From UBA5069 sp963773745 (lineage in GTDB: Bacteria > Chloroflexota > Anaerolineae > Caldilineales > Caldilineaceae), in the NCBI GenBank assembly GCA_963773745.1, contig CAVZCL010000005.1, forward strand, positions 1,984,001 to 2,048,000: a DNA stretch of 64,000 bases. Reading direction: 5' to 3'. Positions 19,182 through 28,614 of the stretch are shown in pieces. The stretch's first letter is position 1; each line of letters opens with the position of its first letter. The position numbers and the translations under genes are program-made. A model generated the notes under the pieces. The model did not search any database. It worked only from the letters and a program-made list of their open reading frames with translations, and was not told the DNA's origin.

Positions 19182-19216
19182 GTCATTGGTAAGTGGTAAT
19201 TGGTGCAATGGTAATG
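19182..19216 (+). repeat. One-sided ATTGGT-type repeat
   Basis: TAATTGGTCATTGGTAAGTG and following text repeats the word of the 4915/5681/23661 elements, here without a clear second arm. It starts directly at the stop codon of the restriction-methyltransferase. Confidence 0.7.
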
Positions 19217-19380
19217 GGGGCTTGCGGCGACGCGGGCCCTCTTTTTTGCATGGGGGCGGGCGTGGTGAAATCTCTAAAATGCGGTGGCGTCGTAGCGGGG
19301 GGCTTAGCTGCAGAAGCCCAAGCCTTCGTAGCGGCCGTGTAAGCCGCCGTTCCCGAGGATGCGGCGCGCGGCAGAGCTAC

Positions 19381-19670
19381 GGCGGCTGATTCACGTTGCC
19401 CCAATCGACCGATACGCGCCGCGGGAGCCGCCGAGGGTTAAAACCCCCGGCTAGCCAACCCAAGTCCACTCAAGTGGACTGGCTGGAGACTTCGACCGCT
19501 CCTCGCCATCTCAACTGCCGGCGGGCTGGAAGCCCCCCACTACGAGGAATTCGGCCGACGGCGCGGTGTGAGTCCACTTGAGTGGACTTGGGTTGGCTAG
19601 CCGGGGGTTTTAACCCTCGGCGGCTCCCGCGGCGCGTATCGGTCTATTGGGGCAACGTGAATCAGCCGCC
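19381..19670. repeat. Large inverted repeat, 100-bp arms, 99% identical
   Basis: Arms 19381-19480 and 19571-19670 differ at one position and enclose 90 bp. The innermost part of each arm is itself a short palindrome (AGTCCACTTGAGTGGACT). Outside the arms on both sides lies GCCGCCGTT-type text, so the duplication extends, more diverged, beyond the arms. Confidence 0.96.
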
Positions 19671-19774
19671 GTTGTCGAGGACGCGACGTGATTGGTAAGA
19701 ACGGCAGCTGAAGCAGCCGCTACGAACGACGCTGCGGACGTCGGGGACGCGGCTACCTCAGCTGCGAGCCATCC

Positions 19775-19808
19775 GAAGCGAGGCTTCCAACATCGGAAGC
19801 CTCGCTTC
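19775..19808. repeat. GAAGCGAGGCTTCC hairpin (14-bp arms)
   Basis: Perfect 14-bp arms around AACATC. A second copy with a compensated base pair lies at 46021-46054. Confidence 0.93.
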
Positions 19809-19957
19809 CAGTGCGCGCGCACGGCGTCACGCCAGGAGACGTGACCTACAACGGACCCCCACCCCTCACACCCCACACCCCACCCCCCACACCCACCCAC
19901 TTATTTCCTCTTTGTTCACTCTCCCCAAGCGGGCCCTTCTTTGCTACCCTTTGCATA

Positions 19958-19969
19958 GAACAAACGTTC
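19958..19969 (+). promoter_or_regulatory. LexA-like palindrome GAAC-AAAC-GTTC before the phage cassette
   Basis: GAACAAACGTTC lies 30 bp before the portal start. The dyad extends to TAGAAC/GTTCTA. GAAC-N4-GTTC is the core of the Gram-positive-type (DinR) LexA box. Whether the LexA of this organism uses that box is not known from the window. Confidence 0.5.
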
Positions 19970-19999
19970 TAATTCGCAGCAAACAAATGGGAGGGTGCG

Positions 20000-21313
20000 A
20001 TGGCTGGTGAGGGAACGTGGCGGACTCTGTGGCGGGGCCTGGGCGCACCGGTGGGCGCACGGCTGGCGGTGACACCCGTGGCCCCCGGGCTGGATGGCGA
20101 CGGCATGACGCGCCTGGGCGGCGAACCCTACGAGGCGGGCGCACCGGACACCGGGCGCATCCAGCGCGAGGCGCTTGAGGCGTGGCGGGTGAATCCACTG
20201 GCGCGGCGGCTGGTCTCGCTCGTCACCTCCTACACCGTGGGCGACGGCATTCGCCTGAGCAGCAGCTATGCGCCGCTGGATGCGTTTCTGCGCAGCTTCT
20301 GGGCCGATGGCGAGAACCGTCTCGACCTGGAGCTTCCCGAGTGGAGCGACGAACTGAGCCGCAGCGGCGAGCTCTTTCTGGCGCTCTTCACCGACCCCGA
20401 AAGCGGGCGATCAAGCGTGCGCGCTGTGCCGGCCATGGCCATCGACCGCATTGAGTGGCTGGAGGGGGACTATCGCACGGAGCTGGCCTATCGCGACCTG
20501 AGCGGCGGCATGGGAGCCGAGCGCTGGTGGAAATCGCCCTGGCACCCCGAGGCATCCGTGGGCGAGCCCGTCATGCTCCACTATGCGGTCAACCGGCCCG
20601 TGGGGGCGCTGCGCGGCGAGAGCGACCTGGCGCCGATTCTGCCGTGGCTGCGGCGCTATGCACGCTGGCTGGAGGACCGCGTGCGCCTCAATGCCTCGGT
20701 GCGCTCGTTCGTGTGGGTGGTCAATGCGCCCGGCCGCATCCGCTCGCAACTGGCCGAGCAGTACCGTATGCCGCCCGAGCCGGGCACAGTGATCATTGCC
20801 GACGAGAACGAAAAGTGGTCGGCGGTGACGCCCAACCTGCATGCGTCCGATGCCGAGATGGACGGGCGTGCGATTCGCTGGATGATCGCTGCCGCAGGGC
20901 CGGGCACGGCGCTGCTGGACCTGGGCGAGGGTGAAGACTCGAACCTGGCCACCGGGCAGGTCATGCAGGAGCAGAAGCGCCGCTTCTTGCGCCGCCGCCA
21001 GCGCTTTCTGGTGCACCTGCTGATCGACCTCTCGCTGCACGCCTTTGCGCGCTGGGCCGAAATCAGCGGTGCGGCCCTGCGGCCGGCAAGCGCGGAGGAT
21101 GTGACGGCGCTCGCGCCCGACATTAGCCCCGAGGACAACGCACAGCTGGCGCAGGCGGCCGCGTCGATCGTGGATGCGCTTGAGCGGCTGCGGGCCATCA
21201 CCGGCGAAGGCGACGCCTTCAAGCGCATGGCGCTGCGCCTCTTTGCCCGCTTTGCCGGAGAGACGGTGGGAGCGGAGGAGTTTGAGCGGATTGTGGGGGG
21301 TGAGGCGGAATAG
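20000..21313 (+). CDS. Phage portal-like protein
   Basis: 437 residues. The stretch EAWRVNPLARRLVSLVTSYTV is the N-terminal wing typical of phage portal proteins (bound residues NPLAxRLVxxxTxYxxG). Acidic and Arg-rich helices follow (MQEQKRRFLRRRQRFLVHLL), as in portal stem/clip regions. Portals form the dodecameric DNA gate of the capsid. A strong GGGAGGG lies 5 nt before the ATG. It is the first gene of the structural cassette; no terminase precedes it. Codon use and GC look like the surrounding chromosome. Confidence 0.72.
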   Translation: MAGEGTWRTLWRGLGAPVGARLAVTPVAPGLDGDGMTRLGGEPYEAGAPDTGRIQREALEAWRVNPLARRLVSLVTSYTVGDGIRLSSSYAPLDAFLRSFWADGENRLDLELPEWSDELSRSGELFLALFTDPESGRSSVRAVPAMAIDRIEWLEGDYRTELAYRDLSGGMGAERWWKSPWHPEASVGEPVMLHYAVNRPVGALRGESDLAPILPWLRRYARWLEDRVRLNASVRSFVWVVNAPGRIRSQLAEQYRMPPEPGTVIIADENEKWSAVTPNLHASDAEMDGRAIRWMIAAAGPGTALLDLGEGEDSNLATGQVMQEQKRRFLRRRQRFLVHLLIDLSLHAFARWAEISGAALRPASAEDVTALAPDISPEDNAQLAQAAASIVDALERLRAITGEGDAFKRMALRLFARFAGETVGAEEFERIVGGEAE

Positions 21314-21335
21314 CGGACGGCAGGAGCAGAAAATT

Positions 21336-21482
21336 GAAAATTGATGATTGATGATTGGCGGGTGGCCCCTGGCTGATCGGGACTGTCTACAAAGGCCCGC
21401 AGGGGCATTGAGAGACGCAAATGCGATCCAACAGAGCCCAATCAGCCAGTGGCCACCCGCCAATCACCAGTCATCAATTTTC
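21336..21482. repeat. Imperfect inverted repeat, ~41-bp arms
   Basis: Arm 21336-21376 (GAAAATTGATGATTGATGAT then GGCGGGTGGCCCCTGGCTGAT) pairs with 21441-21482 with a few mismatches and one gap. It lies in the gap between portal and capsid genes. Confidence 0.85.
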
Positions 21483-21523
21483 AATCATCAGTCATCCCTA
21501 TTCGAATCAGAAAGGAGAAACAG

Positions 21524-23655
21524 ATGGACATCTGGAGCGCCGCGGTTTCGGGCGCGGCTTTGGGGGCGCTGGGGCGGGAGCGGCGGGGCGAACTGCTGCG
21601 CCGTGTGGCCGAGGGCGCGCTGCCCGAGCTTGAGTTTGAGGCGATTGTCTTCCGCGCCGGGCCCAACCGCAACCACCTGCGCATTGCTGCGGCCGAGCTG
21701 CCCGCGTTCGCCGCATCGTTCGTGGGCGTCCCCTTCCTGCGCGACCACGCCGTGGAGAGCCTGGACGCCCGCGCAGGCATTGTGGTGAGCAGCGTGCTCG
21801 ACGGCCCGGCCATCCGCCAGACAATCCGGCTGACCACGCAGCGGGACATCGCGCGCCTTTCTCGAAGGGCAGATGGATCGCTTCTCGGTGAGTTGGTACT
21901 ACGACGCCGTGCACTGCTCGGTCTGCGGCAAGGAGTGGGGCGCATGCAGCCACAAGCCCGGCCGCCGCTATGGCGAGGCGCGGGCACGGGGCAGGGCGCA
22001 CGCGCTGCGAACTGGTATTTACAGGCGTGGTTGGAAAGGAGGTGTCGGCAGTCAATGCACCGGCGGTGGAGGGCACGGAAGTTGTGGCGGTTGCCCATGG
22101 GAAAGCGAGGCAGCAGGGAAGCGAGAATCGGGAACGCGTGGGGCTGGGCAGCTGGTCGATGGAAGGGGATACCGTGATCACTGTTAGGAGAGGAGCAATG
22201 GGCATGGACGGAAGAGTGCTGGATGTGCAGGAGGATAGCCCTGCAGGCTGGGAGGCCGCGATTCGTGAGGAGGCGGTGGCGAGGATGCTGGAGGGCTCAG
22301 GGCTGAGCGCAGGCGGCTGCACGGCTGTGCGCGCCGCGGTGAGCCGCAGCGGGGCGCGAGCTGCAATATCCTGCGCAGCTGCGCACGCTGATCAACGCGC
22401 AGCAGCAAGCGGAGAGTGCGCTTGCCGCCGCAGCTGTTGCGGGTGGCGGGGCGGGTGGCGGGGCGGTGGTGGCGCAGCCGGCGCACGTGGGGCCGCGCGT
22501 CCACTGGTGCGCGACACCTTTCCTGTGATTTCGGGGATGCGCACAGCTGCCGACGAGGTGCAGGGGGCGCTCAACTGGCTCGTGGGCGACGTGCGCACGC
22601 CCATGCCTGCGCCGCACATGCGCAATCTGCGCGACCTCTACCTGGCGATTACGGGCGACGTGAACTTCTGGGGCGTCTTCAACCCCGAGTACGCGCGGCT
22701 GCAGTCGGCCAACTCGGGCACGCTGGCGGGCATGGCGGTCAACGCGCTCAACAAGGCGGTGATGCTCCATTATGACAATCTGATCACCTACCGCTGGTAC
22801 GAGCAAATTGTGCACGTGCTGCCCCACGACGGCACCACGCAGCAGCTGCAATTGCTGCACATGGATGGGCTGGCCACGCTGCCCAGCGTGGCCGAGGGCG
22901 CTGCCTACACAGAGGCGACCACCGGCGACAGCAAGGAGACCGCCACCTTCCAGAAGTACGGTTCGTACGTGGGCATTACGCTGGAGATGATTCGCCGCAG
23001 CGAGCTGGCGCGCATTCAGGCCATTCCGCGGCTGCTGGTGCAGGCGGCTATCCGCAGGCGTTCGGCGGCGATTGCGGCCATCTTCACCGCCAATCCCACG
23101 ATGGCCGATGACAGCACGGCGCTCTTCCACACCAACCACGGCAACACCGACACGGCGGCCTTCTCCAGCGCGGCGTGGGAGGCGGCGCGCACCCGCATCT
23201 TTGAGCAGGCGCTGCCGGGTTCGGGCAAGCCGCTGGCGCTCTGGCCCAGCTTCTGCCTGGTGCCGATTGAGCTCTACGACGATGCGTTGGCCGCCTTTGG
23301 CTATGGCAGCGGCGATGTGGGCAAGCCCAACGCCGGCGGCACGGCGCAGGAGCCTAACATCTATGGCATGACGCGCCCGGGCGACCCGCGCCCTGTGCCC
23401 GTGGTGGTGCCCGACTGGACTGACGCCACCGACTGGGCCTGCATTGTGGATCCGCGCCTGCAGCCCGTCATTGTAATGGCCTATGCCAATGCGCCGGCAG
23501 GAGGCGTGCATGCGCTGCCCGAACTCTTCGAGGTGCGCTCGGAATCGGCGGGGCTGCTCTTCAGCCACGACACGCTGCCGGTGAAGGTGCGCGACTGGTG
23601 GGCCTATGGCGTGACAACGCACGTGGGCGTGGCGCGCAATGTGGTGGCGGGGTAA
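21524..23655 (+). CDS. Phage prohead protease-major capsid fusion protein (several frame changes)
   Basis: About 710 residues when joined. AAGGAG precedes the ATG by 6 nt. The first ~190 residues look like a phage head-maturation module (SFVGVPFLRDHAVESLDARAG, then CSVCGKEWGACSH with a Cys/His cluster, then GKEVSAVNAPAV). A low-complexity Ala/Gly linker follows. From about residue 320 comes a Mu gpT-like capsid domain (LTYR-like LITYRWYEQ, KYGSYVGITLEMIRRSEL, ADDSTALFHTNHGNTDTAAF, CLVPIELYDDA). Frame changes occur near 21850-21858 (a GCGCGCC run) and 21968-22008. A compensating pair lies at about 22360 and 22500, between which the true text is probably LQYPAQLRTLINAQQQAES. I regard these as draft errors. 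Confidence 0.65.
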
Positions 23656-23660
23656 GGACA

Positions 23661-23757
23661 GGGTCATTGGTAATTGGTGAAGTGGTAATTGGTATTGCAC
23701 TCGCATCTTGCATGGGCAACGCACGCCAATGACCAATTCACCACTTACCACTTACCA
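23661..23757. repeat. Imperfect inverted repeat of ATTGGT-type words
   Basis: Arm 23669-23693 matches the reverse complement of the 23727-23757 region at about 20 of 25 positions. It sits between the capsid gene and the next cassette gene. Confidence 0.75.
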
Positions 23758-23791
23758 CTGATTTTTCAAGACCAAAGAACTGGAGACGAAC

Positions 23792-24154
23792 ATGCTTCCC
23801 AACATGATGGCGCTAACGAGCAAGGGCGTTGGCGCAACCAACAACTACCACAAGTTTGTGGCGCAGCAGGGCTTTACGGTGGTGGGGCTCAACCTCTGCG
23901 CAGTGGCGCTGACGGGGACGCCCTCGGGCTTCAACGTGGACCTGAATGACGACGGCGTGGGGGTCATTACGGCCGTCGCGGCGAACTCGGTGGGCCAGGT
24001 GGGCGAGTGGAAGTCCACCGCGGTGGGTGGCACGGCGGACGCGGTCGCGATTGCGCGCGGCAGCGTGGTGAGCGTGGACCTGAACTTCTCCGGCGGCACA
24101 TCGCCCACGGCCGAATACACACTCATCATCTACTACCTGCCCTCGGCGGACTAG
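23792..24154 (+). CDS. Small phage-cassette protein, possible head decoration or completion protein
   Basis: 120 residues with no motif I recognise. The beta-rich, Gly/Val/Thr-rich composition (GFTVVGLNLCAVALTGTPS, SVVSVDLNFSGGTSPTAEY) and the position between capsid and connector genes suit a capsid decoration or head-completion protein. That role is inferred from place only. CTGGAG lies 7 nt before the ATG. Confidence 0.5.
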   Translation: MLPNMMALTSKGVGATNNYHKFVAQQGFTVVGLNLCAVALTGTPSGFNVDLNDDGVGVITAVAANSVGQVGEWKSTAVGGTADAVAIARGSVVSVDLNFSGGTSPTAEYTLIIYYLPSAD

Positions 24155-24175
24155 CGGACAAAAGGTGCAGACGTG

Positions 24176-24253
24176 ACACAGATGGCACAGACGCAGCGGA
24201 TTGTCACAGAGCTTTTCATCTGTGGAAATCTGTCGCATCTGTGCCATCTGTGT
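24176..24253. repeat. Inverted repeat, perfect 16-bp outer arms, CACAGAT-type words
   Basis: ACACAGATGGCACAGA (24176-24191) and its exact complement (24238-24253). An inner CACAGA/TCTGTG pair is also present. It is a sequence cousin of the 12813 palindrome. Confidence 0.9.
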
Positions 24254-24276
24254 ACAAGCCTGGATTGGAGCTTCAC

Positions 24277-24895
24277 ATGGCATACACGGTAGCGGAATTG
24301 CGGTCGGAGGTGCTGGCGCAGCTGGCGGCAAGCGGTGACAGCGCCACATGGACTGATGCGCTGCTGGATGGCGCGCTGCGGCGCGGATTGCGGGCAATCG
24401 ACGCCTACGGCCCGGTCTATGAGGCCACCCACACGGTAACGGTGGCCGGCGCAGAGCAGGACCTGCGTGCGCTGCCCGGGCTCTGCGCGGTTACGGGGCT
24501 GGCGTGGCCCTGGCGCGAGGGCGCGCTCTTTGAGGAGGCGGCGGTACGCTGGCGGGCGCTGGGTGAGGGGGGACAGGTGCGGCTGCGCACGGGCACGCCC
24601 GCAGTGGGCGATGCCTTGCGCGTGCGCTACCGCAAGGCCCACGCGCTGCAGGGGCTGGATGGGGCAGCCGCCACAACGCTGCCGGACGCGCTGCGGCCAA
24701 CTCTCGCGCTGGGCGGCGCTTGCTATGCGGCGCAACTGCGCGAACGGCAGGCGATTGAAAATCCCGCGCTGCCCCCCGACACGGTGCACGCGCCTGCATG
24801 GCTGGGCGGCGGAGATTGAGCGCGCCTTCTTTGTAGAGCTGCTGGCGGCAACACGTGCCGAGTCGAACCCCGTGTGGGAGGGGGTGGGGTTGTGA
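24277..24895 (+). CDS. Phage head-tail connector-like protein (frameshift at 24804-24806)
   Basis: Begins MAYTVAELRSEVLAQLAASG followed by helical text (LLDGALRRGLRAID), which resembles gp6/gp16-type adaptor proteins in size and helix order; this is a weak assignment. The open frame stops at 24819. Deleting one G of the GGG at 24804-24806 continues it as AAEIERAFFVELLAATRAES to a TGA at 24893-24895. That end overlaps the GTG of the next gene as GTGA, which supports the longer version (about 205 residues). Confidence 0.55.
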
Positions 24896-26911
24896 ACGGG
24901 CTGACGGCGGGGCTGGCCGCGGCGCAACGCGCCGAATCACCGCGCTATACGCTGGCGATTCGCGCGGGGCCGCGCGCCACAGGTGGGGGCACTGCCGGCA
25001 CGTGCTGGCAGCAGTGTGATGCTTTTCCGGCAGGGCTTTCGTCCTGGCACGCGCAGAGCATTGCAACCGACGCCGTGGCCGTCAACGGGGGTGTGCTGCG
25101 CGCCTTCCTGTCGTGGCAGCGCGGGTGCGCTCGCCTGTCAGTTTGTGGCTGCGGCCGAGCTCGGGCACGCGTCCGCGTGGCAGGGGAATGCGCTGGTTAC
25201 CGTCGCGAGCTTCACCGCAGCGGCGGGGATCGAGAGCCCGCGCCCTGCGCTGGTTGCCGAGGGCGGGCGCATCCATCTCTACTACCTGCTGCCCACGGGC
25301 AACATATACCATCGCCAGAGCAGCGACGGCGGCGCAACCTGGGGTGGCGCAACCGCGCTCTACAGCGGGGGCGACGCCGAGGGAGATGTGAGCGCGTGCC
25401 ACTTTGCCGCGGCCAACGTGCACCTGGTGCACTTCACCGTGCGCACCGATGTGCTGCGGCTGCGCTGCGCGTCGCGCCTGGGCAGCGGCGCGTGGAATGT
25501 GTGGAGCGTCCACGGTGACGCGCGCGGCTGGGTGGCTGCGGGCGTCATGGCAACGGGCGCACGCAGCGCGACGCTGCTGGCCTGGGCGCGCACATCGGGG
25601 CCGTATGCCCACCACCTGGGCGTGCTGCACTGCAGCGTGACGGCGGCGGGCGCACTGGAGGCGTGCGACGCCAGCGTGGAAACAACCTGGCTGGTGAGCG
25701 GCGATACGGCCATTCGCCCGGCGCGCCACGCCGTGGGGCGCGGCCTGGGTGGCTGGCTGCACAGTTGCCAGGAGCAGTCGGCGGGGCGGGCATACTTGTG
25801 TGTGGGCGCGATTGATGCTGACAGCGGCGCACCCGAGGAGCCGATGCCCGTCACCGCCACGCTGCTGGGCACCGCGCCGCTGGAGCGCCACTTTGCGCCG
25901 CTCGACCTGGGCGCGCAAAGCCTGCTTGTGGGGCTGGCCGCCGTCTTTGCCAGCAGCCACCTTGTCAACGGCGCCGCAGACGATGTGGAGGTGGATGGCG
26001 ACGCCGTAATTGGCTACCGCTACGCCGTGCGCGCCGGCGAAGGAGGGACGCTCGCCATGGTGGTCGCGCCTGGCTCGGCGCTGGCCCAGGCGCGCGCCGG
26101 GTGGCTGCTGTGGCTGACGCGCCGCTGCACCAAGGGCGACGACAGTGGTGCGGTGACGCTGGGCTTTCGCGTTGTGCGCGTGGAGCGGCAGCCCGACGGC
26201 GTGCGGCTGGTCGCGCTGGATGCACTGGGTTTGCTTGCAGCCACGCTGGCGCGCCGTCCCCTTCAGTTTGCGCCCGAGCCATTCACGCTGGCGCGTGCTG
26301 TGGAGCGGCTGGCGGCGTGGGCTGGTTTGGGCGCAAACTGCGACGACCTCTCAGGCGCCGCGCCGCTCATGCAGTGGAGCGGCGGCGAGGACGGGCTGCG
26401 CGCCTTGCGCGCGCTGCTGCGTGCGCAGCCGGTCGGCATTCGCAGCCGCTGCAGCGCCGGCGAGCGCCCCACGATCATCGTTGGCCCGCGTGCGGCAACG
26501 AGCCTGGAGGCTTTCGGCGCAGACGGCCACCCGTTGGTGGCGCATGTGCGTGTGGAGGAGACGCGCAGCCCACGCCTGGTTGTGGTGCACGGCGTCGCCG
26601 TGCGTGGCGCACCCGAAGAGGGTGAAGAATGGGCGCTGGCCGCGGCAGCCGCAGCAGATCCTTGCGTGCGCGCACAGCCGCTTTACGTGCTCAATCGCAA
26701 TCTGGATGGTGCGGCGCAACTGGCCGAAGCGGAGGCGCTGCGCACGGCAGCCGCGCATGCCACGGCGGCAGGCTGGATTGACATCCAGGCACACCTGGCG
26801 CTTGAGCCTGAGGATTGCGCTACCGTAGAGGGAGACGAAGTCTATGTCCAGCAAATTGTGGAGAACTGGGAGCGACGGCGGCTCGTCCAGCGGGTGGTCT
26901 ATGGACGCTAA
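24892..26911 (+). CDS. Phage tail/baseplate-like protein with Asp-box (frameshift near 25120)
   Basis: About 673 residues. The start is GTG 24892, coupled to the previous gene by a 4-bp overlap. The first ~300 residues contain a sialidase-type Asp-box (SSDGGATW) within beta-propeller-like text, as in receptor-binding or tail-spike proteins. The second half (VIGYRYAVRAGEGG, WLLWLTRRC, WERRRLVQRVVYG) resembles phage baseplate hub proteins in layout, though without a firm motif. The frame changes at about 25110-25130, in GCGCGGGTGCGC. It is a structural protein by context; the exact tail role is inferred. Confidence 0.5.
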
Positions 26912-27528
26912 CGGGCGCGCCGCAAGCGCACACTACGTGGCGTTGGGGTTGGTGCGCGCCGTCGCCGGCGCAACAGTAAGTGTGGAGATCCTCAACGTGC
27001 AGGGGGGTGGCGCCACGGTGGATGCGCAGGCTGTCCACAGTGTGGCGTATGCGCCGGGCGACCGCGTGCTCCTGAACTTTCAGTCTGCGTGATCTGGACT
27101 CGGCGATTGTGGTCGGGCGCATTGGCAATCCCGCGGATGCAGCGGCGTCGATTGACGGCATCAGCGTGGATGATTCCGGCAATGTAGGCGTAGGAGTCGA
27201 TCAGCCGCAGGCACGACTACACGTGTGGGATGGCGTGGGCGGCTTTCTCTTTGGCAGCCGCTCGGCCATTGGCGCCACCGCGCAGGTGATCATCGCAGAC
27301 GGTTTGGGCGATGTGAGCAAGATTCTGCGCGTTGAAGCGTTCATCAGCAATGGCACGGTGGCGGGTTACAACGCGTTCACCCTTACGCTGGGTGGGACGA
27401 CAGTGCAGAGCGTCAACAGCGGATCAGACACTTATCAGTTCCGGCTCAACAGCGACGGCAGCGTGGACGTGCGGCGCACGGCGGGCAGCAATGCCGGCAC
27501 GGTGGTGGTGCGCGCCATGTGGTTGTAG
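26901..27528 (+). CDS. Phage baseplate/spike-like protein (frameshift near 27083)
   Basis: ATG 26901 overlaps the previous stop. The first 60 residues (YVALGLVRAVAGATVSVEIL, SVAYAPGDRVLLNF) look like an OB-fold of the baseplate-assembly V type. One base is missing near 27083: restoring it runs LLNFQS on into RDLDSAIVVGRIGNPADAA, as in tail proteins that write 'GDRVLVAFxxGDxxxPVVVG'. The remaining ~140 residues are beta-rich, Gly/Ser/Thr-rich and end in AGTVVVRAMWL. The joined protein has about 208 residues. Without the indel the two pieces would be 26901-27092 and 27109-27528 (GTG start). Confidence 0.5.
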
Positions 27529-27544
27529 GGAGTGGGCAGCAGCC

Positions 27545-27636
27545 GGTGGGGAAGAAGGAGTTCAAAATTGGTGACTGGGTATTGGTGCGCAGACGCCAGC
27601 ACTCAGTCACCGATTTTCAACTCTTTCTTCCCCACT
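27545..27636. repeat. Inverted repeat, 33-bp arms, 29 of 33 paired
   Basis: Arms 27545-27577 and 27604-27636. Three of the four mismatches are G-T, so an RNA transcript could still pair there. It separates the convergent phage cassette and DUF1622 gene. Confidence 0.88.
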
Positions 27637-27649
27637 CCCTAATCCCTGG

Positions 27650-28022
27650 TCATTGCGCTTTCGTTGGGCTCTGCCACGGGAGCCGATGCTCGATCTCCAC
27701 TACCAGCGACCACGACAGGAAGGTGCGGATGAGCACAAGCAGGCCAAGGATGCCGACGTTGAGAAGACTTGGCTCAAGTGCAACCGTGCGCACAACGTCG
27801 GCTGCAACCAGAATCTCGAGGCTGAGCAGCAGCCCGCGCGCCAGCAGCCGCCTGTACCAGTCGTAATCGCGTTCCTCCGATGTCCCGCGCAGGACGGTTG
27901 AAACGTACATCACCAATGCGTAGCTAATGGATATGATGATGATGGCGACGGCAAGGATTTCAATTGCAAGGGATGCGATCTCGATTGTTCGAACGGCCCA
28001 CTCGGTCCAGGACTGAGCTCAT
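27650..28022 (-). CDS. DUF1622 membrane protein (frameshift near 28004)
   Basis: The body reads YALVMYVSTVLRGTSEERDY, then RGLLLSLEILVAADVVRTVA and LIRTFLSWSLVVEIE, the hallmark text of DUF1622, a two-to-three-helix inner-membrane family of unknown function. The frame carries an upstream helix (WAVRTIEIASLAIEILAVAI) but no start. An ATG at 28020-28022 (MSSVLD) joins it if one base of the GG at 28004-28005 is removed. The complete protein would be about 124 residues, the family norm. Confidence 0.72.
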
Positions 28023-28158
28023 TTCTGGCATGGATCACCAAGTTTCGCTTGTGTGGCGCGCGACACGGTTGCGCACGCGGGAGATGGCTATGCTGAGTGG
28101 CACAGAGCGGCGGTAGACGCCGCCATATCCACACCACTCCTGAAGGGAGTATAGAAAC

Positions 28159-28614
28159 ATGGCAACAACAGCACAAATGCAGAACACAACAGTGCATGCA
28201 CCGAAGTTGACCACAAGAATCACCGCAGGTGTGATTGGCGGCCTCGCAGGCGGCCTGCTCTTCGGCGCAATGATGGCGATGATGGGGATGCTGCCCATGA
28301 TTGCAGGCCTGGCCGGCAGCAGCAGCGCCGCCGTCGGCTTTGGCGTGCACATGGTCATCAGCGCACTGATCGGCGCAGGCTTTGCCTTCCTGCCGGCCAT
28401 GACCACGCCGTCGATTGGCGCTGGTCTGCTGTGGGGTGTAGTCTATGGGGCAATCTGGTGGGTGCTGGGGCCGCTGGTGATCATGCCGCTGATGATGGGC
28501 ATGGGGCTGCAACTGCACGCTGCATTCTCTGGCCCGATGATGATGAGCCTCATGGGTCACCTCATCTACGGCGTTGTGCTGGGCCTGGTCGCCGTCTGGT
28601 GGGCAAAGCGATAA
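28159..28614 (+). CDS. Small multi-helix membrane protein
   Basis: 151 residues with four hydrophobic segments (AGVIGGLAGGLLFGAMMAMM, VHMVISALIGAGFAFL, GVVYGAIWWVLGPL, LIYGVVLGLVAVWW) rich in Met and Gly, resembling YagU/DUF6789-type membrane proteins. The role is unknown. AAGGGAG lies before the ATG. Its stop overlaps the start of the next gene (TAATG), indicating an operon with the thioredoxin-fold protein and the Crp/Fnr regulator. Confidence 0.7.
   Translation: MATTAQMQNTTVHAPKLTTRITAGVIGGLAGGLLFGAMMAMMGMLPMIAGLAGSSSAAVGFGVHMVISALIGAGFAFLPAMTTPSIGAGLLWGVVYGAIWWVLGPLVIMPLMMGMGLQLHAAFSGPMMMSLMGHLIYGVVLGLVAVWWAKR

Larger units (their letters stand above)
19217..19957. other. Repeat field without genes
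   Basis: No gene is supported between the restriction-methyltransferase remnant and the phage cassette. The stretch is filled by GTAGCGG...CCGCCG words, the 100-bp inverted repeat, a GAAGCGAGGCTTCC hairpin and, at 19855-19905, a run of CCCCACACC words. Confidence 0.75.

Noticed and set aside
19381..19670. Insertion sequence with terminal inverted repeats
   Set aside because: The 90 bp between the arms cannot encode a transposase and no target-site duplication is visible.
24892..26911. Sialidase enzyme
   Set aside because: Only one Asp-box is visible and the catalytic Arg triad is not evident; the context is a phage tail locus.
20000..27528. Complete active prophage
   Set aside because: No integrase, terminase, tape measure, lysis or replication genes and no flanking direct repeats that could be attachment sites.
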